Origin: Bacillus sp. T3
GTDB taxonomy: Bacteria > Bacillota > Bacilli > Bacillales > Cytobacillaceae
NCBI RefSeq assembly: GCF_033449965.1
Contig: NZ_CP137761.1
Span: forward strand, 2,480,001 to 2,544,000
Direction of reading: 5' to 3'
Length of the DNA: 64,000 bases
Shown: positions 42,904 to 52,158 of the stretch, piece after piece
Position numbering within the stretch: position 1 is the stretch's first letter
Layout of the letters: every line of letters begins with the position of its first letter
The notes under the pieces: model-generated
The model's database searches: none
What the model was told of the DNA's origin: nothing
The model's input: only the letters and a program-made list of their open reading frames with translations
Translations under genes and position numbers: made by a program

Positions 42904-43807
42904 TCGAATCTCCTCCTGTCATTTCTAAAAATAAGTCTTCAAGTGAAGGAAGCTTCCGATTCATTTCTAACACCGCTACGTTTGCATTCACCAATGTCCG
43001 GTTCCACTCACCAACTTCACCCTCGACGTATGGTGTGAAGATTAATTCCCCTTCCACTTTCAAAATCTCTGTCATCTCTTTTAATAACTTTATTCCTTTA
43101 TCACTCGGTTTCAATCTCCAAATTAGTCTTTCCTGCTGGTTAAGCAAATGTTCAACCGTGTCTGTTTTGATGACACGACCCTTGGAGATAATCGCTACCC
43201 GATCACACATAAGCTGAATCTCGCTTAACAAATGACTTGAAACTAAAACACTTAGACCTTCTTCTTCTGCTAAATAGCGAATGAATTGACGCATATCGCG
43301 AATTCCTGATGGATCGAGGCCGTTCGTTGGTTCATCAAGAATTAACACTTTTGGTCTTCCTAAAAGTGCTTGAGCAATACCTAGCCGTTGTCTCATTCCT
43401 AATGAATAAGTTTTAACCCGATCATGGATTCTTTCTTGTAATCCTACCATCTTCGTCACCTCAAGAATACGTTCATCCCCCACATTGTTTAGCATTACGG
43501 CAAAATGCTTTAAATTCTCCCATCCTGTTAAATAAGGATACATTTCTGGATTTTCAACAATACAGCCGAGATTTTGCATCGCTTCTGTAAATTCCTTTTC
43601 CACATTATGACCACATATATGGATAGACCCAGCGCTGGGGCGAATTAAACCGACCAGCATTCGAATCGTAGTTGTTTTCCCTGCACCATTAGGACCTAAA
43701 AACCCAAAAACCTCACCTTGTTTTAAAGAAAAATCAATCCCTTTTATGATCTCTTTTTTGCCGATAACCTTCCGTAGCCCTTTAACAGACATCGTTATTT
43801 CGCTCAT
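42896..43807 (-). CDS. ABC transporter ATP-binding protein
   Basis: A 303-residue ATPase of the CcmA/BcrA group. Walker A GPNGAGKTT is at about residue 42, the signature YSLGMRQRLG at about 136, Walker B LILDEPTNGLDP at about 158 and the H-loop in VSSHLLSEI. The last 90 residues are the C-terminal extension usual for export ATPases. It pairs with the overlapping permease gene, and the GDSL hydrolase gene lies only 12 bases upstream on the same strand, so three genes form a likely operon. Confidence 0.92.
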   Translation of the reverse strand: MSEITMSVKGLRKVIGKKEIIKGIDFSLKQGEVFGFLGPNGAGKTTTIRMLVGLIRPSAGSIHICGHNVEKEFTEAMQNLGCIVENPEMYPYLTGWENLKHFAVMLNNVGDERILEVTKMVGLQERIHDRVKTYSLGMRQRLGIAQALLGRPKVLILDEPTNGLDPSGIRDMRQFIRYLAEEEGLSVLVSSHLLSEIQLMCDRVAIISKGRVIKTDTVEHLLNQQERLIWRLKPSDKGIKLLKEMTEILKVEGELIFTPYVEGEVGEWNRTLVNANVAVLEMNRKLPSLEDLFLEMTGGDSID

Positions 43808-43819
43808 ATACTCCCTCTT

Positions 43820-44596
43820 TTACATTGTGATTAATGAAGCAACCCGTTCAGCAATCAATTGATAGCCTTCAGTGTTCGGGTGAAAATGATCAGAAAATAA
43901 GTAATCATTCACATTTAATTGAAATAAATCAAATGTCGGTACAAATACGGTATTAGGATACATTGCGCTTATTTCCGCACTTTTATAGTTCCATTCACGA
44001 ACAACCTTAGAGGTATCCTCTGCTTTTTCTAAATCTATAAATGGATTGTACAATCCAATGAAGAAAATATCTGCAGTCGGGTTTACATTTCTGATATCAG
44101 TAAGAATGGTATGTAGATTTATATCAAATGCTGCTTCAATTGGTTGCAAGCTCTCTGGACTCATATCGCCCAAACCTTGACCACCTCGAAATAAGTCATT
44201 TCCGCCAATTGTAATTAAGAGAATATCTGCATTTTCAACTTGCCTTTGCACTTCCTTCTGTTTAACCTGCTGTGCTAATTGTTCTGTAGTAAGTCCCTTT
44301 ATCCCAAGATTTGAAAGAGCAAGCTTTTGGTCAGTCTTTTTTTCTAGGTTTTGGACTAAATAACCAACATACCCTTTCCCTTCTGTATCCCCTGTTCCTC
44401 TCGTTAAAGAATCGCCTAGGGCCACAATTTGCACCGCTTCCTCCTCTTTTTTCGTTTCCTTTTTCACAACCTTCTCTGTGTTTAATGTGGTTGGGTTATC
44501 AAAATAGTCAATTAAAGTAACCCCGAGTCCAACAACACAAATAAGCAACGCTATACATGAGGTTATCGCTACAAATAATACCGATTTATTTCTCAA
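43820..44596 (-). CDS. Membrane-anchored SGNH/GDSL hydrolase
   Basis: A 258-residue lipase/esterase-like enzyme. A membrane segment at about 7-30 is followed by a Lys/Glu linker and the SGNH blocks: block I VALGDSLTRGTGD (Ser about 62), block III ITIGGNDLF and block V SDHFHPNTEGYQLIA with Asp and His. It should work outside the membrane on lipids or acylated glycans. It begins the unit that continues into the ABC transporter genes. The substrate is not known. Confidence 0.88.
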   Translation of the reverse strand: MRNKSVLFVAITSCIALLICVVGLGVTLIDYFDNPTTLNTEKVVKKETKKEEEAVQIVALGDSLTRGTGDTEGKGYVGYLVQNLEKKTDQKLALSNLGIKGLTTEQLAQQVKQKEVQRQVENADILLITIGGNDLFRGGQGLGDMSPESLQPIEAAFDINLHTILTDIRNVNPTADIFFIGLYNPFIDLEKAEDTSKVVREWNYKSAEISAMYPNTVFVPTFDLFQLNVNDYLFSDHFHPNTEGYQLIAERVASLITM

Positions 44597-44729
44597 ATCT
44601 ATTTCCCACCTTTAACCTATCATTTCGACTTAGTTGGTTTAAGCTAATACTGACATTATATCCTTATCCTTTGTAAGAATAGAAAAAAATAAGGAAATTT
44701 TTTCTACAATCGACTATCGCAACAAAAAA

Positions 44730-44774
44730 AATGCTGAGGATTAGCTGGCTTAGTAACCAGTTATCCTCAGCATT
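44730..44774 (-). terminator. Intrinsic terminator of ilvD
   Basis: AATGCTGAGGAT pairs with ATCCTCAGCATT (12 perfect pairs), followed by TTTTTTTG on the minus strand, 20 bases after the ilvD stop. Confidence 0.92.
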
Positions 44775-44793
44775 AAATATTTTTTATAAAATT

Positions 44794-46474
44794 TTATATT
44801 TTCATTACTCCGCCAGTATTAGCTGAAGTAACAAGCTTCGAATAGCGAGCCAGGTAGCCCTTCTTCACCTTTGGTTCAAAGCCCTTCCAGTTTTCTTTAC
44901 GTTTTGCCATCTCTTCATTAGAAATTTCAAGCTGGATTTTACGGTTATTCAAATCTAGCTCAATGATGTCTCCATCTTCAACAAAAGCAATTGGTCCACC
45001 TTCTGCTGCTTCCAGGTGAAATATGGCCAATCGAGATTCCTCTCGATGCCCCGGAGAAACGACCATCTGTAATCAAACCAACCTTGGCACCAAGTCCACG
45101 CCCAACGATTTGGGAAGTAGGTGCAAGCATTTCTGGCATTCCAGGTCCACCCTTTGGCCCTTCATAACGAATGACAACCACATGACCTTCCTTTACTTTT
45201 CCTGTAATGATTCCTGACAACGCTTCTTCCTGAGAATCAAAGCAGATTGCCGGACCACGATGATAGCCTCCAACAGCTGGATCAACTGCCCCAACTTTAA
45301 TGATTGATCCATCTGGAGCTAAATTCCCGAATAACACGGCTAATCCCCCACGTTCTGAGTGAGGATTATCTAATGGACGAATGACATTCTTATCTAAAAT
45401 TTCAGCACCGGAAACATTTTCGCGTAGTGTTTTACCAGATACAGTTAAACAATCACCGTTAATTGCGTCCGGTTTTTTTAATAACTCATTAATGATTGCA
45501 CTTACGCCACCGGCATTATGAACATCTTCAATATGATAATCAGATGCAGGAGCAATCTTGGCAAGATGCGGTACACGAGCAGCAATTTCATTAATACGTT
45601 CTAATGAATAGTCAATTTCGGCCTCATGTGTTAGAGCTAACGTATGAAGAACCGTATTGGTTGAACCGCCCATTGCCATATCCAATGCAAATGCATTATC
45701 AATAGCATCGATTGTAACAATATCACGAGGCTTAATATCTTTTTGAATTAATTCCATTAATTGTTTTGCAGACTGTTTAACAAAGTCTTTTCTCTCTTCT
45801 GCTACGGCTAAAATCGTTCCGTTTCCAGGTAAAGCTAATCCAAGTCCTTCAGCCAAGCAGTTCATAGAGTTTGCTGTAAACATTCCAGAACAAGAACCAC
45901 AGGTTGGACATGCCACTTGTTCAATTTCTTGTAATCGAGCTTCATCAATTTTTCCAGCTTGGAACGCTCCAACACCTTCAAAAACGGAGGTTAAATCGAG
46001 TGGGTTCCCTTGAGAATCTACCCCAGCCTTCATCGGCCCACCACTTACAAAGATGGTTGGAATATTGATCCGTAACGCTGCCATCATCATCCCAGGTGTG
46101 ATTTTGTCACAGTTTGGAATACAAACCATCCCGTCAAACCAGTGTGCATTTACAACGGTTTCAACGGAATCTGCAATGATTTCACGACTTGGAAGCGAAT
46201 AACGCATTCCGATATGCCCCATCGCAATTCCATCATCCACACCGATCGTGTTCATTTCAAAGGGTACTCCGCCAGCTTCTCTGATCGCATCTTTTACGAT
46301 TTTACCAAACTCTTGAAGGTGGACATGTCCTGGAACAATGTCAATATATGAGTTAACAACGGCGATAAACGGTTTGTTGAAATCTTCTTCCTTTACCCCT
46401 GCAGCACGAAGCAAACTGCGGTGAGGCGCACGATCGAACCCACTTTTTATCATGTTACTACGTAATTCAGCCAA
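44794..46474 (-). CDS. ilvD: Dihydroxy-acid dehydratase; one frameshift in this sequence
   Basis: IlvD makes 2-keto acids in isoleucine and valine synthesis. The start is a TTG at 46474, seven bases after GGAGG, giving MAELRSNMIKSGFDRAPHRS as in B. subtilis; ATG at 46480 is only two bases from that site. Fe-S cysteines are seen in IPNCDKITPG and ACPTCGSCSGMFTANSM. At about 45014 the frame breaks: GHISP then GSSRRW; removing one base gives GHISPEAAEGGPIAFVEDGD and a normal end in SANTGGVMKI. The 1681 bases are 560 codons plus one, so a single extra base explains all. No ilvBHC genes lie nearby. Confidence 0.92.
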
Positions 46475-46614
46475 ATTCATTACCTCCACAAATATTACTC
46501 TATTCAGTAAATTTTAATTTTTTACTATTGTACCATTATTTCTACTATATTTATAGATTTTACGACAATTCTTTATCTTTTTCGTTCGATTTCATTTTTT
46601 ATAAACAAAAATAT

Positions 46615-46638
46615 AAAACCTAGCATACACTAGGTTTT
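46615..46638 (-). terminator. Intrinsic terminator of the IDEAL-domain gene
   Basis: AAAACCTAG pairs with CTAGGTTTT around a six-base loop, followed by T-rich sequence on the minus strand. Confidence 0.85.
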
Positions 46639-46656
46639 AAACTTTATTTTATTCTA

Positions 46657-46884
46657 TTATGATATACCCTCTAGTTCTTTTACTAATCGAAGAAATTCAG
46701 GTTTGTTTCTCTGTGCTAAGGAGATGTCGATCTCTTTCATAATTTGTTCTTTTCTAAAATCACATAGGGACTTTTCGAGTAGCATTTCCGCAATTAGTGC
46801 ATCCGTCATGTTGTCTTTTATTTCCAAGTGTCGTGGAGCCTTCGGCATGTTCTGTCTCATAGAATTCGGCAACTTATGTTCCAT
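46657..46884 (-). CDS. IDEAL-domain small protein
   Basis: A 75-residue protein. The C-terminal half (ALIAEMLLEKSLCDFRKEQI then EIDISLAQRNKPEFLRLVKEL) matches the IDEAL domain, a short Bacillales module found in YozD, YpiB and others. The N-terminus is basic and disordered. The ATG at 46884 has AAGGAG upstream. The domain is thought to bind proteins, but its role here is unknown. Confidence 0.8.
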   Translation of the reverse strand: MEHKLPNSMRQNMPKAPRHLEIKDNMTDALIAEMLLEKSLCDFRKEQIMKEIDISLAQRNKPEFLRLVKELEGIS

Positions 46885-47058
46885 AGAGATCAACTCCTTG
46901 TCCTTTTTTATATTATAATATAATTATTAGAAATTTCAATACTTTTTATTTAAAATTATATAAAAAATTTAAAAATTCTGAAATTTTACCATTAATCTCC
47001 TATTTTCAAAATAGGCCTCCCATTTCTGATGAACTGTAGCAACAGTTTTGTTGGATTT

Positions 47059-47067
47059 CATATAATA
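47059..47067 (+). promoter_or_regulatory. Possible sigma-K -10 element of the yjcZ-like gene
   Basis: CATATAATA fits the sigma-K -10 form CATAnnnTA exactly and lies 28 bases before the ATG. An AC pair upstream is one or two bases off the usual -35 spacing, so the match is incomplete. Confidence 0.4.
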
Positions 47068-47095
47068 CTGTAGATTGTCCAAAGGGGGTGAAATT

Positions 47096-47191
47096 ATGAG
47101 CTATAATTCAGGTGGCTACGGAGCAGGATTTGCGCTAATTGTTGTTCTGTTTATCCTATTAATCATTGTTGGCACTCGTTTTGGATACTAA
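47096..47191 (+). CDS. YjcZ-family sporulation peptide
   Basis: A 31-residue peptide, MSYNSGGYGAGFALIVVLFI followed by LLIIVGTRFGY. The Gly/Tyr-rich N-terminus and the FALIVVLFILLIIVG membrane segment are diagnostic of the YjcZ/SscA group of tiny spore proteins in Bacillus. AAGGGGGTG precedes the ATG and a strong terminator follows. Confidence 0.9.
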   Translation: MSYNSGGYGAGFALIVVLFILLIIVGTRFGY

Positions 47192-47209
47192 GGATCCAAA
47201 ACCTATGAC

Positions 47210-47242
47210 AACAGACTAACGAATAATCGTTAGTCTGTTTTT
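47210..47242. terminator. Two-way terminator
   Basis: ACAGACTAACG pairs perfectly with CGTTAGTCTGT, followed by TTTTTG on the plus strand. It separates the yjcZ-like gene from the convergent NUDIX gene. Confidence 0.9.
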
Positions 47243-47245
47243 GCT

Positions 47246-47860
47246 TTAATCTATTAATTCAAGAAAATGATGTAAAATTCTTGCAGTTAATCCCCAGATA
47301 ACCTTGTCCTCATATTTGTAAAAATACTCATCGATATGGGTTTTATGCCAATTATAATTTTCTCCACCAATAATAAGTTCATACGGAAAATCTTGTTCAG
47401 GTTGGGCAATTAAATGGACTTTATAAATTTCTGGTTGAACATTTCGAAAGAATTCAAGTGGGACTGTAAATACCTCTGCGACTTCAGATTCATTTGGTAC
47501 GATAAGTTCAGGCTGATCAATCACACCAACAAAGGGGTAAATGATCCTTCCTAAAGCATTGACCATGTAATCTAGAGGAACGACGTGACGAATGCTATTT
47601 ACAGAAATCCCTAATTCCTCAGAGGTCTCACGAAGGGCCGTATACTGCTCGTTATGATCATCCGGATCAATTCTTCCACCTGGATAACAAATTTCTCCTG
47701 GCTGTCGTCTCATATTAAAGGCTCGTACTTCAAAAAGAATATGAATGCCATCTTCCTTCTCTATTAAAGGCAATAGTACGGCAAACTTTGAAAACTTAGC
47801 GCTATCTAAAATGGATAATTGGCGATTTTCTAATTTTGTGATAATTTGATAAATGTCCAA
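47246..47860 (-). CDS. NUDIX hydrolase, CoA pyrophosphatase type
   Basis: A 204-residue NUDIX enzyme. FNMRRQPGEICYPGGRIDPDD is the UPF0035 signature of CoA pyrophosphatases, and ALRETSEELGI completes the NUDIX box with the metal-binding glutamates. Such enzymes cut CoA or its oxidised forms to phosphopantetheine and ADP. The TTG at 47860 is chosen because GGGGGAGG lies just upstream; the frame open to 47959 has no such site. It stands alone. Confidence 0.85.
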   Translation of the reverse strand: MDIYQIITKLENRQLSILDSAKFSKFAVLLPLIEKEDGIHILFEVRAFNMRRQPGEICYPGGRIDPDDHNEQYTALRETSEELGISVNSIRHVVPLDYMVNALGRIIYPFVGVIDQPELIVPNESEVAEVFTVPLEFFRNVQPEIYKVHLIAQPEQDFPYELIIGGENYNWHKTHIDEYFYKYEDKVIWGLTARILHHFLELID

Positions 47861-47990
47861 AGAACCTCCCCCTTCATCAAATCGTTCTTTTATCTCTATT
47901 ATACTTCTATCTATGTTCTCTATATGACAAATGATAACGCTTGTACAATATTTAAACAATGTTTTTACACCGTGATTGCATAGGGCCTGA

Positions 47991-48155
47991 CTATTTGTTT
48001 TTATTTTCCCCTAATTTGTCTTTATTTGGTAATGTCGGGCTTGCAGCACCAACAAATCCTGTCTTGTTTCCGCGATTGGCGGACATTGGATCTTCTACAA
48101 TGCTGGATGCGATATTTGATTTTGGTAATTGTGAAAATTCTTTTCCTCTTGGCAT
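47991..48155 (-). CDS. Small spore-protein-like peptide of unknown function
   Basis: A 54-residue protein, MPRGKEFSQLPKSNIASSIV then EDPMSANRGNKTGFVGAASP and a Lys/Asn-rich tail. GGAGG lies seven bases before the ATG. The polar composition, lack of membrane segments and absence of Cys or Trp recall minor spore proteins, but I cannot match a named family. Confidence 0.65.
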   Translation of the reverse strand: MPRGKEFSQLPKSNIASSIVEDPMSANRGNKTGFVGAASPTLPNKDKLGENKNK

Positions 48156-48305
48156 AACTTTACCTCCAATGTAAAAAATTTATTGACCATCGAATAAAAA
48201 GACTTGTTAAAGCATTCGATGAAACAAGACCCAAGAACATGTCCTAACTCCATACACATATGCATATATTGTTGAGAAACTTTGAATTAGTGAGGAGGAA
48301 CAGGA

Positions 48306-48572
48306 ATGTTTGAAAAAGCTATCCTTAGTATGTCATTGCTACGAATACTATCTGGGAGCATTGAAATAATGGTTGCCTTGCTTTTTCTCAAATACAATAA
48401 CATCGAAAAAGCTTTAGTTTTAAATAGTAGTCTTGCTCTTGTTGGGCCAATTATCCTGATACTAACAACTACGATTGGGTTAGTTGGAATCGCCGAGAAA
48501 ATTTCCTTTATTAAAATCCTTTGGATATTTACTGGTGTTGCTTTTATTTTGTATGGGGTGAAGAGTAGCTAA
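48306..48572 (+). CDS. yqhV: YqhV-family (DUF2619) small membrane protein
   Basis: An 88-residue protein with three membrane helices (LRILSGSIEIMVALLFLKY; SSLALVGPIILILTTTIGL; ILWIFTGVAFILYGVKSS). The pattern follows B. subtilis YqhV, encoded before the spoIIIA genes there, but here no spoIIIA genes are adjacent. GAGGAGG precedes the ATG. The function is unknown. Confidence 0.75.
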   Translation: MFEKAILSMSLLRILSGSIEIMVALLFLKYNNIEKALVLNSSLALVGPIILILTTTIGLVGIAEKISFIKILWIFTGVAFILYGVKSS

Positions 48573-48597
48573 CTGTATTGTTACTCTTCATTTTCTT

Positions 48598-49635
48598 TTA
48601 TTCGTTACGAGATAATAATGCCCTTTCTAAATTATAAGACTCATCGATCATTGTTTTATTTGATGATAGATACGGCGTAGATGGTAATTGAAAAGTATTT
48701 AAATCAACGATATATTTCGGTCGTCTTTTTGCTTCCGTGTATAACTTTCCGATATATTCACCAATTAACCCGATGGCTATAAGCTGCAACCCTCCGATCA
48801 GCCAGATTGAGGTAATGAGTGAAGTCCATCCTGTTACAGTCGTTCCAAAGAATTTTAAAGAAAAGAAATAAAGGCCAAATAACAGACTGACAAAAAAGGA
48901 AATAAAACCTGAAAAAAGGACCAGTCGTATTGGAGTAACCGAAAATGACGTTATGCCATCGAGTGCAAAAGCTAACATTTTTTTAATTGGATACTTAGAT
49001 TCACCTGCAAGTCGCTTCTTCCGTGCATAGTAAACAGAGGTTGAACGAAATCCAATTAATGGTATAATGCCACGCAAAAATAAATTAACCTCTTTAAACC
49101 TCTCTAGTTCCTCTAATGCCCTTTTACTCATTAGTCGATAATCTGCATGATTATAGACCAATTTAACCCCCATTTTTTCCATTAACCTATAATATCCCTG
49201 TGCTGTAGTCCGTTTAAAATACGAGTCAGTTTCTCTGTTATCGCGAACTCCAAATACAATTTCATAACCCTCGTTATATTTCATGACAAATTCTCGGATA
49301 ACTTCGATATCATCCTGCAGGTCTGCATCAATAGAAATTACACAATCGGACATATCCTTTGCTGTTAATAATCCAGCCAGCAATGCATTTTGATGTCCCA
49401 CATTTCGAGATAATTTGATGCCTCTAACCCTTTCATTCTTTAATCCTTCCTTATAAATGATCATCCAAGTATGATCCTTGCTTCCATCATCAACAAACAA
49501 AAGTCGGCTTTTCTTCGATATCATGCCCTCTTTCATTAACTGTTCTAATAAACCATTTAATTGTGAAATTGTGGATTCTAGCACTTCTTCCTCATTGTAG
49601 CAAGGAATTACAATTGTAAGGGTTGGTTCCATCAT
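48598..49635 (-). CDS. ykoT: Polyprenyl-phosphate-type family 2 glycosyltransferase (YkoT-like)
   Basis: A 345-residue GT2 enzyme. The GT-A domain has IVIPCYNEEEVLE, LLFVDDGSKDHTW and ISIDADLQDDIEVI with its metal-binding aspartates. Two membrane helices lie near the C-terminus (RLVLFSGFISFFVSLLFGLYF; IWLIGGLQLIAIGLIGEYIG). This is the DPM1/GtrB plan, moving a sugar onto undecaprenyl phosphate. B. subtilis ykoT is next to ykoS, and the gene directly upstream here is ykoS-like, 20 bases away. Confidence 0.9.
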   Translation of the reverse strand: MMEPTLTIVIPCYNEEEVLESTISQLNGLLEQLMKEGMISKKSRLLFVDDGSKDHTWMIIYKEGLKNERVRGIKLSRNVGHQNALLAGLLTAKDMSDCVISIDADLQDDIEVIREFVMKYNEGYEIVFGVRDNRETDSYFKRTTAQGYYRLMEKMGVKLVYNHADYRLMSKRALEELERFKEVNLFLRGIIPLIGFRSTSVYYARKKRLAGESKYPIKKMLAFALDGITSFSVTPIRLVLFSGFISFFVSLLFGLYFFSLKFFGTTVTGWTSLITSIWLIGGLQLIAIGLIGEYIGKLYTEAKRRPKYIVDLNTFQLPSTPYLSSNKTMIDESYNLERALLSRNE

Positions 49636-49655
49636 AATCGTATCCTCCCAGATGC

Positions 49656-51332
49656 TTAAAACACTTTATATAAGTAAATTTTCCATGCAGAGTTCTTTGA
49701 TTCAAAAACCTTTTCCAGAGTTAAACCATTCTCTTTAGCATTTAATATTGGAATACCTGAAAACAGGTACTGTCCACCCATCTCCTTAAAAGGTTCTAAG
49801 TTAAGACTGACTCTCGATAATTTCTTTTTTGAGTGTTTTTTTAACATATATGATTTTCCAAGTTCATCTGTAAAAAAATAACAACGCCCACCCCATTTAT
49901 CAAAGTACTTTCGAATCCTTTTATCTTTCTTCAATTCCTTTTCAATTATTGTTCGGAATTGGTGTTTATACTTTAAGGGATAAAAATTGTTATACGTATC
50001 GAGCGTATAAAATCCATTGTATTGAGCAATTGCAGGATGGAGTCCGATACTGGCAACCCGATATTGCTCAACCGGCATATTAATATAATTTTTAATCGCT
50101 TGGAATTGATTTTCGGCATAAAATTCCTTTACGGTGGGTTTTTTATGATAAATGATTTCGTCATTATAAAGGAATAACAACAAAATTTGAGCTGCTATTA
50201 AAAGATTTACAAAGTGTTTCATTCCTTTTCGATATTCCCATAGAACGCTTAATCCGAGTGCAAAGCTTACATAAATGACAAGCGGCCTTAGGAAATGGAA
50301 GCGAGCAAAGTTAAAGGTGTTCATAAAATGAAAACGTTTTGTTATTGGCTCCCAACCCTTATAAAACCAAAAGGCATACCACAACGATAAGCCAAAATTA
50401 AGAATAAAGAAGTAGATGAATAATCTATTTCTCCTCCATTGTTTATGAATTATTACCAAGATAAGCGATGCAACAAGAACAGGTAAAATAATCAATGTAT
50501 GACCCGTCATGACATGTGTGTGTCCGTAAAGAAAATTTTTAAAGGTAAGTCTCATGACCCTCCATAAAGGCAAGTTTGTATGGAAATATTCATCGCGACT
50601 ATTCGGTTCAACCGAAAATAAGAAAGAATACACCAATCGATATTCAACAACTAAGAAGATGAATGTCATATAAGCAAGTGCTGAAATAAAGCGAAGGTTC
50701 CAATTTTTTGATTTTAAAACATCCCATAGCCAAAGCATTGCCATAGCTGTTAAGAAAAAGAAAAAACCTAGGACGATGCTTGCATAAAAAGGCAATAAGG
50801 TGAGAACTAAACTATTTCCCCAGGTTTTCTTCCCTTTTCGGATATTGAGGAAAGCCCAAAGCGCAAGTGGCATACCTAATGTACTGAGCATTCCAGATGG
50901 CCAAAAGGGAGTTAATGAAAATGCTAGGGCAACTCCTACTGTGATCGGCTTGTCTTTTTCATCCACTAAAAAATGGTCTTTAAGTAAAAGCCACATTCCA
51001 ATAAATGCGAAAATTCGAGTGATGGATTGACTTAAGGCATATGCGGTCATCGTTGGAAATAAAGCATACAACCATACAATCCCACTAAATTCAGACCCAA
51101 AGGCATTTCTTGGTAAACCGTTTATGATTTGTGGAATGGTTGCATTAAAGCCTCCAAAAAGCTCTCCACTCTTTGCTAATACCTTATACCATGCAATATT
51201 TGAATCTAAATTATCATGCACTCTAATATGAGCATTTTCTCCTAAAATAAACAGGGGCGACAAATAGATGAAGATAATTAGGAAGGCAAACAAGATTAAG
51301 ATAATTTCATTATTTTCCCATTTTTCTTTCAC
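49656..51332 (-). CDS. ykoS: Polytopic membrane protein, YkoS-like (DUF6044)
   Basis: A 558-residue protein with about eleven membrane helices and an extracellular C-terminal domain of 150 residues. The ENAHIRVHDNLDSNIAWYKVL stretch after helix 1 has acidic residues placed as in GT-C glycosyltransferases. B. subtilis YkoS has the same length and partner gene. With YkoT it probably transfers a sugar from a lipid carrier to an outside acceptor. The start is a GTG with GAGGTG upstream. Confidence 0.85.
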   Translation of the reverse strand: MKEKWENNEIILILFAFLIIFIYLSPLFILGENAHIRVHDNLDSNIAWYKVLAKSGELFGGFNATIPQIINGLPRNAFGSEFSGIVWLYALFPTMTAYALSQSITRIFAFIGMWLLLKDHFLVDEKDKPITVGVALAFSLTPFWPSGMLSTLGMPLALWAFLNIRKGKKTWGNSLVLTLLPFYASIVLGFFFFLTAMAMLWLWDVLKSKNWNLRFISALAYMTFIFLVVEYRLVYSFLFSVEPNSRDEYFHTNLPLWRVMRLTFKNFLYGHTHVMTGHTLIILPVLVASLILVIIHKQWRRNRLFIYFFILNFGLSLWYAFWFYKGWEPITKRFHFMNTFNFARFHFLRPLVIYVSFALGLSVLWEYRKGMKHFVNLLIAAQILLLFLYNDEIIYHKKPTVKEFYAENQFQAIKNYINMPVEQYRVASIGLHPAIAQYNGFYTLDTYNNFYPLKYKHQFRTIIEKELKKDKRIRKYFDKWGGRCYFFTDELGKSYMLKKHSKKKLSRVSLNLEPFKEMGGQYLFSGIPILNAKENGLTLEKVFESKNSAWKIYLYKVF

Positions 51333-51528
51333 TCGTTACACCTCACCGTACTCGTTCAATCGAAAATCCTTCAAGATTGTTTTTAAGTTTTGCTAAATCA
51401 AATATTTTATTCCTTATTAACGACAATTTGGAAGGTAATTTCCAAAGCTGTTTTAAAAATATTTGTGGTACAAGCAACGGGAACTGAATAAACTGTACGA
51501 GCATTTGTTTTAGGCAGGAGGAATGTTA

Positions 51529-52158
51529 ATGTCTACTTTTATTAGTTATTTGTTTTTAGGACTATCATTAGCCGCACCTATTGGTCCAGTAAATGCAGCG
51601 CAAATTGAGAAAGGGATTAAAAGTGGATTTTTCCATGCGTGGTTTGTTGGTTTAGGAGCCATGGTTGCCGATGCGTTTTATATGTCACTTGTTTATTTAG
51701 GCTTTGTTCATTTTTTGGAAAAGCCAATCATCCAAGCATTTCTTTGGTCATTTGGATGTTTTGTCCTCATTTATACGGGTGTAGAAAGCTTAATTGGTGC
51801 TGGGGCTATTAAGACTTCCCATACCCGTAACTCCGAACCATTAACAAAATCTTTTATGTCTGGATTTTTTATGTCAATATCAAACCCATTAACCATCCTC
51901 TTTTGGTTAGGGATTTATGGATCGGTATTAGCTAAAACCGTGTCGAATTATAGTTTGGACCAACTGATTCTTTATAGTGCTGCGATTTTCTCAGGACTCC
52001 TTATTTGGGATCTATCGATGGCCTTACTTTCCAGTACATTTCGTCAATATTTATCGAGTTCATTACTAACCTTAATTGCCTACATATCAGGACTTTCCCT
52101 TATTGGTTTTGGTTGCTATTTTGGCATAGAGGCCTTCCGAGCATTATTTCTCCTCTAA
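51529..52158 (+). CDS. LysE-family amino acid exporter
   Basis: A 209-residue protein with six membrane helices. The family motif LSLAAPIGPVNAAQIEKGIKSG stands near the N-terminus, and SMSNPLTILFWLGIYG-like SISNPLTILFWLGIYG at mid-protein. The ATG at 51529 is seven bases from GGAGG; the earlier ATG at 51523 is too close. Its last 15 bases overlap the convergent permease gene. It should export an amino acid; which one is unknown. Confidence 0.88.
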   Translation: MSTFISYLFLGLSLAAPIGPVNAAQIEKGIKSGFFHAWFVGLGAMVADAFYMSLVYLGFVHFLEKPIIQAFLWSFGCFVLIYTGVESLIGAGAIKTSHTRNSEPLTKSFMSGFFMSISNPLTILFWLGIYGSVLAKTVSNYSLDQLILYSAAIFSGLLIWDLSMALLSSTFRQYLSSSLLTLIAYISGLSLIGFGCYFGIEAFRALFLL

